This document shows, piece by piece, positions 23,651 to 31,591 of a stretch of DNA of 32,259 bases. Origin of the DNA: an uncultured Bacteroidales bacterium (GTDB lineage: Bacteria; Bacteroidota; Bacteroidia; Bacteroidales; Paludibacteraceae); the NCBI GenBank assembly GCA_900319995.1, contig ONQO01000028.1, positions 1 to 32,259 on the forward strand, in the 5' to 3' direction. The translations under genes and the position numbers were made by a program. The notes below the pieces were generated by a model. It saw only the letters and a list, made by a program, of their open reading frames with translations, did no database searches and was not told the origin of the DNA. Within the stretch, counting starts at the first letter, position 1. Each line of letters starts with the position of its first letter.

Positions 23651-25588
23651 ATGAAGAAAATTTTTTCTTTATTGGTAGCGCTGACGGCTGTAATCAGTCT
23701 CTCCGCTAAGACGCTTTATCTGACGCCTAATGCCAATTGGCTAAAAGACAATGCCCGTTTTGCCATCTACACGATCGATGATCAGAAATGGGTTGACATG
23801 GCAGCCGTTCAAGGCGAGTCGAACCTCTTCTCAGGTGAAGTGGGCGATGCGATTGTGAAAGTTATTTTCTGCCGTATGAATCCTGCTACATCGGAAAACA
23901 ATTGGGACAACAAGTGGAATCAGTCGTCCGACCTCGACCTGGAGGAAGGAAAAGACCACTACACGGTAGCCGAAGGCGCATGGGACAAAGGCGATGGCTC
24001 ATGGTCGAAGTATGAAAAGTATGTTTCCTCATGGAAGGAAATCAAGTTCACCGCGACTACTGAAGCCGGTAAATTCAACGACTCCGTATTCAGCGTAGAA
24101 GGTTTCGAACTCAGATGTACGGATGCCAACTCGAAACAAAAGACCAATGAAAGCAACGCATCGTTTGCCGATGACAAAGAGAAGAATGACTACAATTTCC
24201 GTTTCCAGACAGGCGGCAAGTCTTCTGCCAACAACAAATTGGTATTGACAATACCGGCAGATGGTGCACTCCGTATAGCCGTAGTAACCGGTGCAGACGG
24301 AGACAAAGAGCGCATGGTAACTGTTCTTCAGGGCGAAGAGAAACTGCTCGAAGAGCATGCATGGGACAAGGATGAGAAGGTAGATGGTAATTTCCCCTAT
24401 CTCCAGGTGAATGTGAAGAAAGGCGCAGTAGAGTTGAACTATTCCGCCGCTGTTAATTTCTATGCCTTCGGTTTCCTTGCCGGTGGTTCTGTTCCCGAGC
24501 CAATTGACCCATCGACAGAGGCTAAGTTCTATATTACCGGTTCGAAAGAGTTGGTAGGCGAAGCGTTGGCATGGAATTCTGCAGCTATCAAAGTAACGGA
24601 AGAGAGCTACACCTTCAAGTCTTTGGCAGCAGGCAGTTACCAGCTGAAAGTGACGGTTGACGGCGATTGGAAGACCGCAAAGGGTTATTCAAACTTGACC
24701 GAGAAAGCTGAAGGATTGAGTGCCGACAAAGACGACAACATCTGCTTTACGCTTGCAGAGGCAGGTGACGTGAAAGTTACCTATACCGCAGAGGTATTCA
24801 AAGTAGAGGGTAATTTCAAAGTTGCTCCGGTTGACCCGACAGCGGCCAAGTTCTACATCACCGGTTCGAAAGAGTTGGTAGGCGAAGCGTTGGCATGGAA
24901 TCCTTCTGCAATCAAAGTAACGGAAGATAGCTACACCTTCACTGCCTTGGCAGCAGGCAGCTATCAGATGAAAGTGACTGTGGACGGCGATTGGAAGACC
25001 GCAAAGGGTTATTCCAACTTGACCGAGAAAGCCGAAGGATTGAGTAAAGACAAAGATGACAACATCTGCTTTACGCTTGCAGAGGCAGGTGACGTGAAGG
25101 TTACCTATACCGCAGAGGTATTCAAAGTAGAGGGTAATTTCAAAGAGGGAACTCCGGAACCGCAGTTGAAGACCGGATTCTACCTTGTAGGAAGCTTCAA
25201 CGAGTGGAAACCGGCAGCAGAATATCATTTTGAGGGCAATCCTGACAACCCTGTAGAGTTCATTCTGCAAGTAACACTGTCCGTAGGAGACAAAATCAAA
25301 GTGGTTAACGTGCTTGACAACAATATAACCGCTTGGTACCCAAATGGCGAAGGCAATGACTATGTAGTAGATGCCGCTCATGCAGGCGATAAGACCATCT
25401 ATTTCAACCCTGATTATCAAGAAGGTTGGGCAGAGTTTGGCGGCTACATCTGGATTGCAGCGAGCAGCGGAGACGCGATAACCAACACAGCGTCAGACGT
25501 TAAGACTGTGAAAGTCATCCGCAACGGTCAGCTGCTGATCATCAAAGGCGACAAGACGTTCAACGCCCAAGGCGCACAGATGAAATAA
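23651..25588 (+). CDS. Secreted multi-module protein, probable starch/carbohydrate binding, with shared C-terminal tail
   Basis: A 645-residue exported protein (signal peptide MKKIFSLLVALTAVISLSA). The N-terminal module (20-115: YLTPNANWLKDNARFAIYTI, KVIFCRMNPATSENNW) resembles starch-binding modules of CBM26 type in Bacteroidales proteins. A beta domain follows (125-280). Two adjacent copies of a 100-residue module start at residues 291 and 399 (AKFYITGSKELVGEALAW) and differ at only seven positions. Another module near 507 (FYLVGSFNEWKP) looks like the E-set/CBM48 or SusE/SusF-type sugar-binding fold. The tail AITNTASDVKTVKVI ... NGQLLIIKGDKTFNAQGAQM matches the two preceding secreted proteins. 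No catalytic domain is evident. Likely role: surface or extracellular glucan binding; assignment is from motif resemblance only. Confidence 0.8.
   Translation: MKKIFSLLVALTAVISLSAKTLYLTPNANWLKDNARFAIYTIDDQKWVDMAAVQGESNLFSGEVGDAIVKVIFCRMNPATSENNWDNKWNQSSDLDLEEGKDHYTVAEGAWDKGDGSWSKYEKYVSSWKEIKFTATTEAGKFNDSVFSVEGFELRCTDANSKQKTNESNASFADDKEKNDYNFRFQTGGKSSANNKLVLTIPADGALRIAVVTGADGDKERMVTVLQGEEKLLEEHAWDKDEKVDGNFPYLQVNVKKGAVELNYSAAVNFYAFGFLAGGSVPEPIDPSTEAKFYITGSKELVGEALAWNSAAIKVTEESYTFKSLAAGSYQLKVTVDGDWKTAKGYSNLTEKAEGLSADKDDNICFTLAEAGDVKVTYTAEVFKVEGNFKVAPVDPTAAKFYITGSKELVGEALAWNPSAIKVTEDSYTFTALAAGSYQMKVTVDGDWKTAKGYSNLTEKAEGLSKDKDDNICFTLAEAGDVKVTYTAEVFKVEGNFKEGTPEPQLKTGFYLVGSFNEWKPAAEYHFEGNPDNPVEFILQVTLSVGDKIKVVNVLDNNITAWYPNGEGNDYVVDAAHAGDKTIYFNPDYQEGWAEFGGYIWIAASSGDAITNTASDVKTVKVIRNGQLLIIKGDKTFNAQGAQMK
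24521..25144 (+). repeat. In-gene 324-base duplication encoding two near-identical modules
   Basis: The segment from 24521 is repeated from 24845 in frame (period 324 bases, 108 residues including the linker). Over the 100-residue core, seven residues differ, and long DNA stretches are identical, for example around GTCGACGGCGATTGG-like codons. This points to a recent duplication or continued gene conversion. Confidence 0.92.
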
Positions 25589-25637
25589 GTTTGGAAACGT
25601 GACGGTTAGTCCGAATATCGGATGAGCCGCAAATAAG

Positions 25638-25665
25638 AAATGAGACGCCAAATGACGTCTCATTT
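25638..25665. terminator. Bidirectional terminator-like hairpin between convergent genes
   Basis: A 10-base perfect stem AAATGAGACG (25638-25647) / CGTCTCATTT (25656-25665) with an 8-base loop. T-rich sequence follows on either strand, though short. It overlaps the last codons of the leftward alkaline phosphatase gene and lies 50 bases after the stop of the rightward gene. Confidence 0.7.
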
Positions 25666-27066
25666 CTGTTTGTTTACCGCTTTCCGTATCAACGGCGCGA
25701 TTTCGGTATTGTCGTGCCATCCGGTGAAGAGTTCAGCTCCCGGTCCGATGGCAAAAACAGGAACCGCATGTGCGGAATGTGCCCGTGTGGTCCAGCCCAC
25801 ATGTGCTTTCTTGTTAAGCAAAGCGATGCCTTCGTCTCCGAGTTGGTTAATCGATTTGTACATGGTTTCGATGTCCTTGTTCTTCTTCGCGCGAGCGGCT
25901 TTGTAGAGCGCTTTCAACTCTTTCTCTTCCTCCGGAGTGATTTCGACGTTTTCCCAAAAGCCCAATTGTTCCTTGTAAATTTTCTTTACTTGTTCCCAAG
26001 TGGGTTTCTTGTTCTCTTTGAACAAGTTGGTGAATAAATCACTCAACGCCGCCACCGAGCACTTCTGGTATTGTAAAACATCCAAATGCAAGGTATAATC
26101 GCTGTTGCCCAATGCCATTCCGCCTGTTTCGTGGTCCGCGGTGACCACAATGAGCGTTTCGTCCGGATGTGCTTTGTAGAACTCAAACGCAACGCGCATG
26201 GCTTCATCCATGTCCCATAGTTCTCCGTACGCCGTGGCGGCATCATCTGCGTGGCAGGCGTAGTCAATCATTCCGCCTTCCACCATCATAAAGAACCGCT
26301 CGTACCGACTGTCTAAAAACGGAATAGCCGTGCTGACGATTTGCTCCAGCGTCAAGTCTCCCTCTTTTCGGTCAATGGCGTACGGAAGGTTGTCACCGTG
26401 TTTTGCACCCTGGTCATCGTCTTTCTGGACAAGGATGAGTTTGTTGACGTCAGCAGGTTGCAGTTGTGCTACTTCGTCATAGCCGTGCGCGATGGTATAA
26501 CCGTTCTGCTCTGCCAAGCGGTATAAGTTGGTTGTTTTGTCGTCATGTTTGCCCTGTGGATAGTGGAACCCGGCTCCTCCGAAGAAATCAAAATTGCTTT
26601 GGCATAACTGCTCTCCTATCTTGTAGTATGAACTGCGTTTGGGCACGTGCGCGTAGAAAGCAGCCGGAGTGGCATGGTCGATGGCGACAGTGGTCATGAT
26701 TCCCACTCCCCATCCTTGCGCTTTCAGTTCCTCTGCAATCGTACTGAGGTTCAAACTGTCGGCATCGAGTCCTAACATGCCGTTCTTTGTTTTGCTGCCC
26801 GTAGCCAGACATGTTCCTGCTGCGGCGCTGTCTGTAATGCCGTTGCTCTTGGAGTATGTGGAGGCGTGTCCGGAGAAGGGGAAAGTGGTCATCAGCGTCT
26901 GAACGCGTCCGAGCGGTTCTCCTTGAATGGCGGAGCGGTACATCTCCGCTCCCAGTACTTGGTTGGAGCCCATGCCATCACCGATGAAATAGAAGACATA
27001 CTTGGGCTGTGCCCATACGGATAGCGCCGCAATGAGCAGTAGTGTGAATAAAAAGAATCGTTTCAT
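25660..27066 (-). CDS. phoA: Alkaline phosphatase (periplasmic)
   Basis: A 468-residue exported metalloenzyme that releases phosphate from monoesters. Signal peptide 1-19 (FLFTLLLIAALSVWAQ). The first metal site is IGDGMGSNQ (D30). The phosphorylated serine is S80 in ITDSAAAGT. MVEGGMIDYACHADD and TADHETGG carry further metal ligands, and TTRAHSAHAVPVFAIGPGA the C-terminal histidine site. A helical, charged insertion near 350-410 (EEEKELKALYKAARAKKNKD) lies before the last strands, as in many Bacteroidota relatives. It starts one base after the exonuclease stop, so it is the third gene of the unit starting at 28438. No Pho-box-like site is recognisable. Confidence 0.93.
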   Translation of the reverse strand: MKRFFLFTLLLIAALSVWAQPKYVFYFIGDGMGSNQVLGAEMYRSAIQGEPLGRVQTLMTTFPFSGHASTYSKSNGITDSAAAGTCLATGSKTKNGMLGLDADSLNLSTIAEELKAQGWGVGIMTTVAIDHATPAAFYAHVPKRSSYYKIGEQLCQSNFDFFGGAGFHYPQGKHDDKTTNLYRLAEQNGYTIAHGYDEVAQLQPADVNKLILVQKDDDQGAKHGDNLPYAIDRKEGDLTLEQIVSTAIPFLDSRYERFFMMVEGGMIDYACHADDAATAYGELWDMDEAMRVAFEFYKAHPDETLIVVTADHETGGMALGNSDYTLHLDVLQYQKCSVAALSDLFTNLFKENKKPTWEQVKKIYKEQLGFWENVEITPEEEKELKALYKAARAKKNKDIETMYKSINQLGDEGIALLNKKAHVGWTTRAHSAHAVPVFAIGPGAELFTGWHDNTEIAPLIRKAVNKQK

Positions 27067-27067
27067 G

Positions 27068-27910
27068 TTATTTTTTCGTTTTTTTTCTTTTGAACGGCTT
27101 CTGAACGGTTTTGCTTTTTTGCGCTTTCTCGAGTTGCAGCCGTTGTCTTTTCCTTTTTCGTGCTTCCCGACGTTTCTCCGCTTGGTGAGCCTCCCTTTCC
27201 TCCAGAGTCATATGCGGCGGCGGTTCAATTCCCTGTTCGCGCAGGCGTTGGTCCTGAACCTCCTGCTGATGCTCAATAATGCGCTCTTTTTCTTCGCGTT
27301 TCAGCGTTTCCAGGTCCTCATTGGAAATAGGTTCGTGTGCTAACAAGTCTTCGTAAATCAGAAGTGTCGCCCATGCGTCGGTGCTTGCGTAACGTGCCTG
27401 TTCGGGAGTCAGTTGGGTGTTCTCCCAGTTGGTCAGCTGCTGGCTTTTGGAAATCTTTTTTCCGAAACAGATAGCGAAAATCTTTTGCAATCCCAAATCG
27501 AAGATGCCATAGTGCGTAACCATCGATTGTACATCCACACAGTTGGCCGGTGTGAAGTCCCGTCTGCGTCTTAGACCGTTGATGTCGTCCTTGAAGGCTA
27601 ACCCCACTTTGCATATATCCGGATCGGCGAACAGTTCTGCCAGCTCTTGCGGCAAGCCCACATGCGTGAGTCTGAAGAGGTAACACCGTTCGTGGCTGGC
27701 AATCTGAAGCAGCGCAGTAGGGTAGTGAATGCCCCTTTGGAAGCTTGGTCTCGCCTCCGTATCCACTCCTAAGACTTTCTGTGTGCGCAGATAAGCGACC
27801 GCGTCAGCCACTTGTTCCTCGCGGTCAACGACAATCACTTCCCCCTCGAATGCCGCTAATGGCATCCACTGAAGCAACTCCTTGCTGATATGCGGTATAT
27901 AATTATTCAA
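27068..27910 (-). CDS. 3'-5' exonuclease domain protein (DEDDy, RNase D/WRN-like) with basic tail
   Basis: A 280-residue protein. The exonuclease motifs are VDTEARPSF (D50, E52), FKDDINGL and the YxxxD form ARYASTDAWAT, which gives the DEDDy type. Such domains remove nucleotides from 3' ends of DNA or RNA; the substrate is not known. From about residue 205 the chain becomes a charged coiled coil and ends in a strongly basic run (QKPFKRKKTKK), suited to nucleic acid binding. Its start overlaps the end of the DUF5063 gene by 8 bases. This DUF5063-exonuclease pair is common in Bacteroidales; the usual third partner there, as I recall, is an rRNA methyltransferase, whereas here alkaline phosphatase follows. 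Confidence 0.9.
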   Translation of the reverse strand: MNNYIPHISKELLQWMPLAAFEGEVIVVDREEQVADAVAYLRTQKVLGVDTEARPSFQRGIHYPTALLQIASHERCYLFRLTHVGLPQELAELFADPDICKVGLAFKDDINGLRRRRDFTPANCVDVQSMVTHYGIFDLGLQKIFAICFGKKISKSQQLTNWENTQLTPEQARYASTDAWATLLIYEDLLAHEPISNEDLETLKREEKERIIEHQQEVQDQRLREQGIEPPPHMTLEEREAHQAEKRREARKRKRQRLQLEKAQKSKTVQKPFKRKKTKK

Positions 27911-28415
27911 TTTTCGGTTCTTCTATAGCGTGCAGTGCCCGAAGTACAGCCAGCACTTTCTGCCCCCAATGGTTATCAAACGCCTCGCGGCAGAGAACGA
28001 CGGCGTCGTGCATGATCTCTTCTTCGCCCGTTTGGAATGCGGCAGCCATGTCTTTCAATTCCTGATAGAGATCAGCCAAGCCCTCTGAGATATAGGCAGT
28101 TTGCACTTCATCGGTATAAATACCTTGGTCCACAAAGACATCCAAATAGGCATCGTCCTGGCCCAAGAGGTTGCGCATGCCTGCTAAAACGTAATTGTAG
28201 TCCTCCTCCGTTACAAAGCGCTGCGGCTCCTCGTCCGATAAAGTTTCTTCTTTGTCGAGCAGCCGTGTGCGCAGATAGAGCACAGGAAGGAGGCGTAACA
28301 ACTGCTCTCGCCAATCGTCACAAGCGTATTCGTTGCTCTTTTCTATGAGCAGACACGTTTGTGCCGCGGCGGTCACAAAAGCGATGGTTGTGTCCTTATA
28401 AATGAAAGATTTCAT
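27903..28415 (-). CDS. DUF5063 family protein
   Basis: A 170-residue, acidic, mostly helical cytoplasmic protein of unknown function. LLRLLPVLYLRTRLL, FVTEEDYNYVLAGMRNLLGQ and ISEGLADLYQELKDM agree with the DUF5063 family next to the exonuclease in Bacteroidales. ATG 28415 is chosen because MKSFIYKDTT begins the family and lies about 17 bases after the predicted transcript start; the longer frame to 28622 crosses two promoters. It overlaps the exonuclease gene, suggesting a joint role in nucleic acid turnover, which is inference. Confidence 0.85.
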   Translation of the reverse strand: MKSFIYKDTTIAFVTAAAQTCLLIEKSNEYACDDWREQLLRLLPVLYLRTRLLDKEETLSDEEPQRFVTEEDYNYVLAGMRNLLGQDDAYLDVFVDQGIYTDEVQTAYISEGLADLYQELKDMAAAFQTGEEEIMHDAVVLCREAFDNHWGQKVLAVLRALHAIEEPKIE

Positions 28416-28437
28416 GTTATGATGAATAAAAATCGTG

Positions 28438-28469
28438 CAAAGGTAAAGAAAAATTTTGATATATGCAAA
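28438..28469 (-). promoter_or_regulatory. Leftward promoter for DUF5063-exonuclease-phosphatase
   Basis: On the minus strand TACCTTTG (28438-28445) follows TTTG (28466-28469) at exactly 20 bases. The -33 element lies inside the spacer of the rightward promoter. Confidence 0.75.
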
Positions 28470-28485
28470 AAAAATTGTAACTTTG
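28455..28485 (+). promoter_or_regulatory. Rightward promoter for the coiled-coil gene and upp
   Basis: TTTG (28455-28458) and TAACTTTG (28478-28485), spacer 19. Its -33 element lies inside the spacer of the leftward promoter, so the two promoters interlock. Confidence 0.75.
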
Positions 28486-28509
28486 CACCGTTTTTTAATT
28501 CTAACAGGT

Positions 28510-29151
28510 ATGAAAAAAATAGTTGTAGTGGCTTTAATGGCCTTTAGTATGGCTGCCGTAGCGCAGCAAGTGACCCCGTTGTCAATCCAGTTGGCAGAGT
28601 TTAACAGAGATTCTCTTCGCAACTTGTATCTCTCTCAACCGGCTATGTACCGTGCTTCTTTGGATGTTGTAGCCAACGATCTTGCGAAGAACGCGGATGA
28701 GGTGAAAGCCGCCAGAGCAGAACTGAAGATAGAGCAGGCGCATGCGAAAGAAATCGGTAACTCTCTCAAGAAAGCGACCAAGATGGCAGCTTCGCTGAAG
28801 AAACTCTATGGAAAAGAGCGCGGTGAATTGAACAAAATGCGTAATGCGGTAGAGGATCAGCAAAAGACCCTTAAGAATCAGGTAGAACTGAACGAGGCTA
28901 CTCGCAACAGTTACTTCGCATTCCTGGAGAAAGAGCAGCATGAACTGGGTGAAGCCATCAGCGAGGTAGCAGACAGACTGCGCTCCATCGAAGATCTTGA
29001 GAATGCCATCCGCGCAGGTCAGACGAGCCTCCAGAGTTATGGTTCACAACTGGCACAGAAGGGCGCAGAGTTGGACCGAATCGACGCCCAACTCAAACAA
29101 CGTGTTGCCAGCGTACAGGCAGAGCAGAAAACAGCCAAAACAATGAAATAA
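28510..29151 (+). CDS. Exported coiled-coil protein of unknown function
   Basis: A 213-residue protein with a signal peptide (MKKIVVVALMAFSMAAVAQ). Nearly all the mature part is predicted long alpha helix with heptad spacing: residues 50-125 (AARAELKIEQAHAKEIGNSL, KRGELNKMR-like charge pattern) and 130-205 (EKEQHELGEAISEVADRLRS). It ends in a basic QAEQKTAKTMK. This could be a periplasmic spacer or chaperone-like protein, but I recognise no family. The start is fixed by the signal peptide and by the promoter 25 bases upstream. upp follows after 27 bases with no promoter. Confidence 0.78.
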   Translation: MKKIVVVALMAFSMAAVAQQVTPLSIQLAEFNRDSLRNLYLSQPAMYRASLDVVANDLAKNADEVKAARAELKIEQAHAKEIGNSLKKATKMAASLKKLYGKERGELNKMRNAVEDQQKTLKNQVELNEATRNSYFAFLEKEQHELGEAISEVADRLRSIEDLENAIRAGQTSLQSYGSQLAQKGAELDRIDAQLKQRVASVQAEQKTAKTMK

Positions 29152-29178
29152 CCGGCTTGACGCCAAACCGTTCTACGT

Positions 29179-29847
29179 ATGAAGGTAATTAATCTATCGG
29201 AGCAAAACAGCGTTCTCAATCATTTCCTGCGCGAAATACGTGACGTGAATATTCAAACGGACAGCCTTCGTTTCCGGACGAATATCGAGCGTATAGGCGA
29301 GGTAATGGCAATAGAGATGAGCAAGTCGCTCCATTACGTCAGGACAGACGTACAGACCCCGTTGGGCATCGCGCCGGTGAATATCACGGACGAACAGCTT
29401 GTGCTGGCTACTATTCTGAGAGCAGGAATGCCCTTGTATCTTGGTTTCCTCCGTATTTTTGACCATGCAGAGAATGCGTTTCTCAGTGCCTATCGGCGTG
29501 TGGCGAAAGACGCGGAAGGAAAGGAGCATCTTGAGATAGTGGCGGAGTACATGGCTGCGCCTTCGATGGAAGGAAAGACGCTTGTCATCGCCGACCCGAT
29601 GCTGGCTACAGGAATGTCGATGGAGGCGAGTTATCTATCTCTCCTGAAGCATGGCAAACCCCGCCATACGCATCTGTGTTGCACTATAGGTACGCCGCAA
29701 GCGATTGATTATCTGCGTAAAGCGCTCAACGACAGTCCGGATGTTACTCTTTGGTGTGCAGCGATAGATCCCGTGCTGAACGAGAAGAAATATATTGTTC
29801 CAGGGCTCGGCGATGCGGGTGATCTCTGCTTTGGTGACAAATTATGA
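29179..29847 (+). CDS. upp: Uracil phosphoribosyltransferase
   Basis: A 222-residue pyrimidine-salvage enzyme making UMP from uracil and PRPP. The PRPP loop is VIADPMLATGMSM (near 135-147), and LRAGMPLYLGFLR is the conserved ATILRAG-type segment. The C-terminal uracil site includes AAIDPVLNEKKYIVPGLGDA and the following GDLCFG. The length is usual for the Bacteroidota branch. It lies between the coiled-coil gene and the VanZ-like gene in one rightward unit. Confidence 0.95.
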   Translation: MKVINLSEQNSVLNHFLREIRDVNIQTDSLRFRTNIERIGEVMAIEMSKSLHYVRTDVQTPLGIAPVNITDEQLVLATILRAGMPLYLGFLRIFDHAENAFLSAYRRVAKDAEGKEHLEIVAEYMAAPSMEGKTLVIADPMLATGMSMEASYLSLLKHGKPRHTHLCCTIGTPQAIDYLRKALNDSPDVTLWCAAIDPVLNEKKYIVPGLGDAGDLCFGDKL

Positions 29848-29855
29848 TTTGAATT

Positions 29856-30245
29856 TTGAATCTCAAATCCTCCATACGGTATATGCCTGCGGTGTTTATT
29901 ACCGCAGGTATTACTATAGTCAGCCTTTGGGAAAATCCTCAGATGGAGCCGGCCATTATGGTCAGCGACAAACTGGTTCATGGACTAATGTACATGATAT
30001 TGGCAATCAGTTGGACCATGCCCCTCGTGCGTACGCGCAGCGCACGCGCGTTCCCTATTTATAGTGGTGTATGTCTTACCGTAACGGCGTATGGCGGACT
30101 CATTGAACTTCTTCAGCATTGGTGTACACGAACCCGCACAGGAGACCTCGCCGACTTTCTCGCTGACTTTGTCGGCGCACTCGCAGGAATAGCGATGGTT
30201 GTTATTTTCAGGTTTATACAGAAGCAAATGGTACAAAACAAATGA
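29856..30245 (+). CDS. VanZ-like membrane protein
   Basis: A protein of about 129 residues with four hydrophobic segments: AVFITAGITIVSLW, MYMILAISWTMPL, YSGVCLTVTAYGGLIELLQ and LVGALAGIAMVVIF-like. The motif SDKLVHGLMYM followed by GGLIELLQHWCTRTRTGDLA and DFLADFVGALAG is the VanZ-like family signature (K-x-x-H...E-x-x-Q...D-x-x-D/N). Function of the family outside teicoplanin resistance is unknown. The start is uncertain: TTG 29856 gives a basic N-terminus as in relatives, ATG 29883 is shorter. The stop overlaps the dprA start (ATGA). Confidence 0.85.
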   Translation: MNLKSSIRYMPAVFITAGITIVSLWENPQMEPAIMVSDKLVHGLMYMILAISWTMPLVRTRSARAFPIYSGVCLTVTAYGGLIELLQHWCTRTRTGDLADFLADFVGALAGIAMVVIFRFIQKQMVQNK

Positions 30246-31324
30246 TAAATCCACTCTATGACATCGCTTTGGGTTTTCTGTTTCATACCCGTTTGAGAAA
30301 ATCGCTGGCACTGGTGGAGCATTATGGCTCCGCCGAAGAGGCGTGGCGTCATCTGGATGAACCGGAGATGTCGGTTAGTCTCGCCCGTGCGGAGCAGGAA
30401 CTGGAATGGATCAACGCGCATGGAATACATGTTTGGACGCTGGCGGACAGTGATTATCCATATCGTCTCCGTCAATGCCCGGACAGACCTCTACTGCTGT
30501 ATGGAAAAGGTAATATACAACTATCCGCCGGACATATTGTTTCCATTGTAGGAACGCGTAGACCTACCGAGCGCGGCAAAGAGATCACAACGACTCTCGT
30601 CCGCGAGTTACATCAGCGTCTGGACTCCGTCACGATTGTCAGCGGAGGGGCATACGGCATTGACATAACAGCGCACAGGGCGGCTATCGAACTGGGAATA
30701 CCTACTATTATTGTTCCCGCTCATGGCCTCGACCGTATTTATCCCTATCGTCATCGTCCTGAAGCGGTTGCGTCATTGGCGCATGGAGGTCTTGTGACCG
30801 AATTTTCCTCAGGAACAGAACCTATGGCTCCTTATTTCATACAGCGTAACCGTATAGTGGCAGGTTTGGCGGACGCCGTCGTGGTGGTCGAGTCACCGGA
30901 GAAAGGAGGCAGTCTCATTACCGCGCAGATGGCGGTTGATTATAACCGGGAACTGTTCGCTTTCCCCGGACGTACCTCTGATCCGGTTTCGCAGGGCTGT
31001 AATAACCTTATTCGTACCCACAAAGCGCAACTCATTTCTTGCGCGGATGAACTCATAGAAGCCATGAACTGGCCAATAGCTAATAGCCAAAAGCCAACAG
31101 TCAACAGCCAATTGACCATGGTCCAGATGTTGGCGGACAACCTTTCCGAGCGTCAGCAGGCTATTCTCACCAAACTGCAAGAGGCGGAGGAAGGAATGCA
31201 TATCAATTTGCTGGTTATGGAACTGGCGCTGCCTTACGGAGATGTTTCTTCGGAGCTCGTTATGCTTGAATTACAGGGCCTCGTTCGCTCACTTCCAGGC
31301 GGAATTTATCGTTTTGTGAGATAA
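30242..31324 (+). CDS. dprA: DNA processing protein DprA
   Basis: A 360-residue single-stranded DNA-binding protein that loads RecA during natural transformation and related recombination. A helical N-terminal domain precedes the Rossmann-like core with GTRRPTERGKE, VSGGAYGIDITAHRAAIELG and NRIVAGLADAVVVVES. A C-terminal winged helix (LSERQQAILTKLQ ... LVRSLPGGIYRFVR) is present. The linker between core and winged helix (about 276-292, NWPIANSQKPTVNSQL) is coded by a microrepeat of GCCAAtAGc/GTCAACAG units. It overlaps the VanZ-like gene by 4 bases. No terminator hairpin is clear downstream, where the next promoter lies. Confidence 0.95.
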   Translation: MINPLYDIALGFLFHTRLRKSLALVEHYGSAEEAWRHLDEPEMSVSLARAEQELEWINAHGIHVWTLADSDYPYRLRQCPDRPLLLYGKGNIQLSAGHIVSIVGTRRPTERGKEITTTLVRELHQRLDSVTIVSGGAYGIDITAHRAAIELGIPTIIVPAHGLDRIYPYRHRPEAVASLAHGGLVTEFSSGTEPMAPYFIQRNRIVAGLADAVVVVESPEKGGSLITAQMAVDYNRELFAFPGRTSDPVSQGCNNLIRTHKAQLISCADELIEAMNWPIANSQKPTVNSQLTMVQMLADNLSERQQAILTKLQEAEEGMHINLLVMELALPYGDVSSELVMLELQGLVRSLPGGIYRFVR

Positions 31325-31338
31325 AAAAAGCAAATTTA

Positions 31339-31370
31339 TTTGCATAAATGCAAAATTTTTTGTAACTTTG
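31339..31370 (+). promoter_or_regulatory. Promoter of the small membrane protein and topoisomerase genes
   Basis: TTTG (31339-31342) and TAACTTTG (31363-31370) with exactly 20 bases between. The leader to ATG 31421 is about 45 bases. Confidence 0.75.
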
Positions 31371-31420
31371 CAGCCGATTTACAATGAAAGGTTGTAAATG
31401 ACTAAAAAGTAAATGATTTT

Positions 31421-31588
31421 ATGGAAAGTTTTTTGAAGTATTTGGGGGTTATTCTCCTTCTTTTGGGTGTTGTGTGCCTTGTGGTGTACAAGTACTCTTT
31501 GTCTGAAAACTGGCTTCTTGTCACGAGCATGGCGCTCGAGGTGTCCGGTGTGTTGGCGTATATCTTTATCAACAAAGTCCTTCGCTAA
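31421..31588 (+). CDS. Small membrane protein of 55 residues
   Basis: The frame encodes MESFLKYLGVILLLLGVVCL followed by VVYKYSLSENW and LLVTSMALEVSGVLAYIFIN, ending KVLR. Two hydrophobic helices (about 7-23 and 32-49) are joined by a short polar loop, giving a hairpin in the inner membrane. It has its own consensus promoter and lies three bases before the topoisomerase start, so both are probably co-transcribed. Small two-helix proteins of this kind are common in Bacteroidales, but no function is known to me. Confidence 0.75.
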   Translation: MESFLKYLGVILLLLGVVCLVVYKYSLSENWLLVTSMALEVSGVLAYIFINKVLR

Positions 31589-31591
31589 CGC

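Noticed and set aside
24689-25420. 243-residue minus-strand open frame
   Set aside because: It lies antisense to the duplicated modules of the secreted protein and only reflects codon bias there; no start region or family resemblance.
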